In this document: piece by piece, positions 42,347 to 43,866 of the stretch
Position numbering within the stretch: position 1 is the stretch's first letter
Layout of the letters: each line of letters starts with the position of its first letter
NCBI GenBank assembly: GCA_029100405.1
Contig: JAQXPG010000045.1
Coordinates: forward strand, 1-43,866
Origin: Lachnospiraceae bacterium
GTDB lineage: Bacteria; Bacillota; Clostridia; Lachnospirales; Lachnospiraceae
Direction of reading: 5' to 3'
Length of the DNA: 43,866 nt
Notes under the pieces: model-generated
What the model was told of the DNA's origin: nothing
Databases searched by the model: none
What the model saw: the letters and a program-made list of their open reading frames with translations, nothing else
Made by a program: the position numbers and the translations under genes

Positions 42347-42945
42347 GAAATGAAAACTCCTTTCTGATCCGGCAGCCGCCGAAGGACCTCCACGGCAGTG
42401 ATCCCGATCACAAAGCCGGCCGCCATTCCTCCCAGACTAAGGATCGGGAAGTAGAAATATAAACCGGGACTTTGCATCACAAGGGAAGCCAGAATAATCT
42501 GCCCCAGATTGTGGGTCATGCCCCCGGCCATGCTGATCGTGATAAGGCGAAAGCACCTGCATCGTTTCAAACCATACATGAGAAAGAGACTGGCCATTCC
42601 TCCAGAGAGACTGTAAAGGATCGAGAAGGGATTCCCAAAGAGAAAACCGGAAAGCAGGATCCGGACGAAACTGACAAAAATCGGATCCGGCAAACCGGTT
42701 CGATACAGCATCATCAATACAGAAAGATTGGTCAGGCCAATCTTCAGTCCCGGCACCCCGATTGGAATCGGAATCAGACTGTCCAGATAGGACAACATCA
42801 GTGAAAGGCCAAGATAGGCTCCCAGTATTACTATTTTTTCGGCCGGTCGATTTGATCTGTACTTTTCCATCTTGAACGAGTTTGAAACGATCCTTTCTTG
42901 TCCTTTTCGATTCCCTGATATGATCGATAATGCTTCACTTCCCAT
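42343..42945 (-). CDS. Gx transporter-family membrane protein (heptaprenyl diphosphate synthase component I-like)
   Basis: A 200-residue membrane protein with about five or six hydrophobic segments and the family-typical LGLSLMLSYLDSLIPIP start (about residues 43-59), IKIGLTN-like segment and GGMTHNLGQI (near 140). Older annotation calls it heptaprenyl diphosphate synthase component I; it is related to small-molecule transporters of ECF S-component type. The start is read as the ATG at 42943-42945, which overlaps the NusG-II stop (TGATG). A 23-residue basic leader precedes the first membrane segment; an internal ATG (MEKYRS) is an alternative. Confidence 0.82.
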   Translation of the reverse strand: MGSEALSIISGNRKGQERIVSNSFKMEKYRSNRPAEKIVILGAYLGLSLMLSYLDSLIPIPIGVPGLKIGLTNLSVLMMLYRTGLPDPIFVSFVRILLSGFLFGNPFSILYSLSGGMASLFLMYGLKRCRCFRLITISMAGGMTHNLGQIILASLVMQSPGLYFYFPILSLGGMAAGFVIGITAVEVLRRLPDQKGVFIS

Positions 42946-43403
42946 CAATTCGCAATCGAATCATAGTCGGATCCTTCTCCGCCCAGAACTGTGACCACAA
43001 CTTTATGGGGCAAACAGACAATGCTTTGACCGTCTGCATGAATTTTCCCCATTTTCACACAAAGCTGATCCGGACAGTCTGCATCCTCCATGAAGACATA
43101 GCCCTTTCGGATCCTTACGGTATTGATCCTCTTTCCTTCCTTATTCTGAATTCGAATCGTCCGGTCCTTATTCAGAGGATAGGTTCCAAAGGTCTCTCCC
43201 TTGACCTGGATCCGGACTTTTGCCCCAATCTTTTTCGATTGGAGCAATGGGAAGAGAGATAAAAGAGCCGTAAGAAGAAGCATCAGAAGGATCAACAGGA
43301 TGTCTGCCTTGCCAAAATCAAAATAATGGAACTTCTCTTTTTGGTCTATATTTCCCGCCAATCCAGACTCATCCTTCCATCTCACCGATATAATAGAAAC
43401 CAT
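42945..43403 (-). CDS. NusG domain II-containing membrane-anchored protein
   Basis: A protein of up to 152 residues with one membrane anchor (about residues 32-55) and an extracytoplasmic NusG domain II (about 62-150). The domain includes the family motif CPDQLCVKMGKI (near 110-121), a CxxxxC pair followed by SIVCLPHKVVV. It pairs with the Gx-transporter gene in many Clostridia. The longest frame starts at an ATG inside miaB (35-base overlap); a TTG at 43359-43361 with AAGGATGAG upstream, just past the miaB stop, may be the true start. Function is not known. Confidence 0.8.
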   Translation of the reverse strand: MVSIISVRWKDESGLAGNIDQKEKFHYFDFGKADILLILLMLLLTALLSLFPLLQSKKIGAKVRIQVKGETFGTYPLNKDRTIRIQNKEGKRINTVRIRKGYVFMEDADCPDQLCVKMGKIHADGQSIVCLPHKVVVTVLGGEGSDYDSIAN

Positions 43404-43866
43404 GGCATTCCGTCAATTTGACCGGAACGATCTGTCCGATGAGGTCCGGACTCCCCGGAAAATGAACAACCGAATTGTTCTCTAATCGTCCGGTCACAAA
43501 GCCAGGAGTCTCCCGGTTGACACTTTCGACCAGAACTTTTCCGGTCTGTCCCTCCAGGGCCATGGCCCGCTCTCTGCCATACTTCTGGACTTCAGTAAGA
43601 AGGCGGGAGAAACGCTCCTTTACCACTTCCGGCGGAACCTGATCCGGCCGCTCGGCCGCCGGTGTCCCGGACCGCTTGGAATATTCGAAAGTGAAGGCAC
43701 TGTCGTAACGGACACGTCTTACTACATCCAATGTCTCCTCGAAGTCTTCTTCGGTCTCACCCGGATAGCCGACAATGATATCGGTCGACAAGGCAACATC
43801 CGGTATTGCTTCCCGGATCCGCCGAACCAGATCCAGATAGGATTCCTTGGTATACCTCCGGTTCAT
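43369..43866 (-). CDS. miaB: tRNA-2-methylthio-N6-dimethylallyladenosine synthase MiaB (C-terminal part, cut by window)
   Basis: The last 165 residues of a radical-SAM methylthiotransferase. The stretch begins MNRRYTKESYLDLVRRIR, continues with STDIIVGYPGETEEDFEETL (about 26-46) and ends with a TRAM domain (about 105-165). MNRRYT and DIIVGFPGE-type sequences identify MiaB, which adds the methylthio group to i6A37 of tRNAs reading UNN codons. The N-terminal cluster-binding parts lie beyond the right edge. It overlaps the NusG-II gene by up to 35 bases. Confidence 0.92.
   Translation of the reverse strand: MNRRYTKESYLDLVRRIREAIPDVALSTDIIVGYPGETEEDFEETLDVVRRVRYDSAFTFEYSKRSGTPAAERPDQVPPEVVKERFSRLLTEVQKYGRERAMALEGQTGKVLVESVNRETPGFVTGRLENNSVVHFPGSPDLIGQIVPVKLTECHGFYYIGEMEG

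Overview
The window looks like a chromosomal segment of a Gram-positive anaerobe of the class Clostridia, most likely Lachnospiraceae-like. The signs are Firmicutes-type gene order (yloU-yloV-recG divergent from rpmB; rplU-prp-rpmA-obg-yhbY-nadD-yqeK-rsfS), an L27 with a cleavable N-terminal extension beside its protease Prp, a GerW/YtfJ-type protein, RemA, RecU, a Gx-transporter/NusG-II pair, LexA boxes of the Bacillus/Clostridium type and consensus SigA promoters. This is inferred from protein families and gene order; no 16S gene is present. No tRNA, rRNA, CRISPR array, insertion sequence or integrase was seen.

Layout. 1-257 is the start of a LysM cell-division-inhibitor-like gene (yneA-like) under a promoter packed with LexA boxes. 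473-7853 is an accessory metabolic cluster: a MerR-type regulator, convergent with an operon for a three-part flavin/iron-sulfur amino- or imino-acid dehydrogenase plus a BFD-like [2Fe-2S] protein, an APC amino-acid permease, a PII signalling protein and an ornithine-cyclodeaminase/mu-crystallin family enzyme. The operon begins from an extended -10 promoter followed by a short leader with a strong terminator hairpin. lexA (8144-8758), with its own two LexA boxes, closes this part, so the cluster sits between two SOS genes that may once have been divergent neighbours.

8787-13256 is a ribosome-assembly operon read leftward (L21, Prp, L27, terminator, ObgE, YhbY, NadD, YqeK, RsfS). 13275-16609 is an ABC exporter whose membrane subunit is fused to a CPBP protease domain. 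16689-20150 holds an RNase E/G-type nuclease, RecU, an RluD-type pseudouridine synthase and an HAD phosphatase. 20218-26676 is one tightly overlapped housekeeping operon (yicC, remA, gmk, rpoZ, rimO, pgsA, pncC, rsmD, coaD, coiled-coil protein) with a consensus promoter at its head and a terminator at its end.

26837-33090 carries the NFACT/RqcH gene, convergent with an operon asp23-fakA-like-recG, and divergent rpmB with a double terminator. 33252-40053 is a leftward envelope and division operon (U32 peptidase, FtsW, class B PBP, an unknown protein, a DUF2953 membrane protein, GerW), preceded by zapA with its own promoter and terminator. 40661-43866 holds ruvB, ruvA, the Gx-transporter and NusG-II proteins and the C-terminal part of miaB, cut by the window edge.

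The most promising unexplained unit is the 2.5-8.0 kb cluster. A substrate permease, a D-amino/imino-acid-type dehydrogenase, a candidate ketimine reductase and a PII sensor in one operon suggest a nitrogen-gated route for amino-acid oxidation or stereoinversion. The substrate cannot be read from the sequence.
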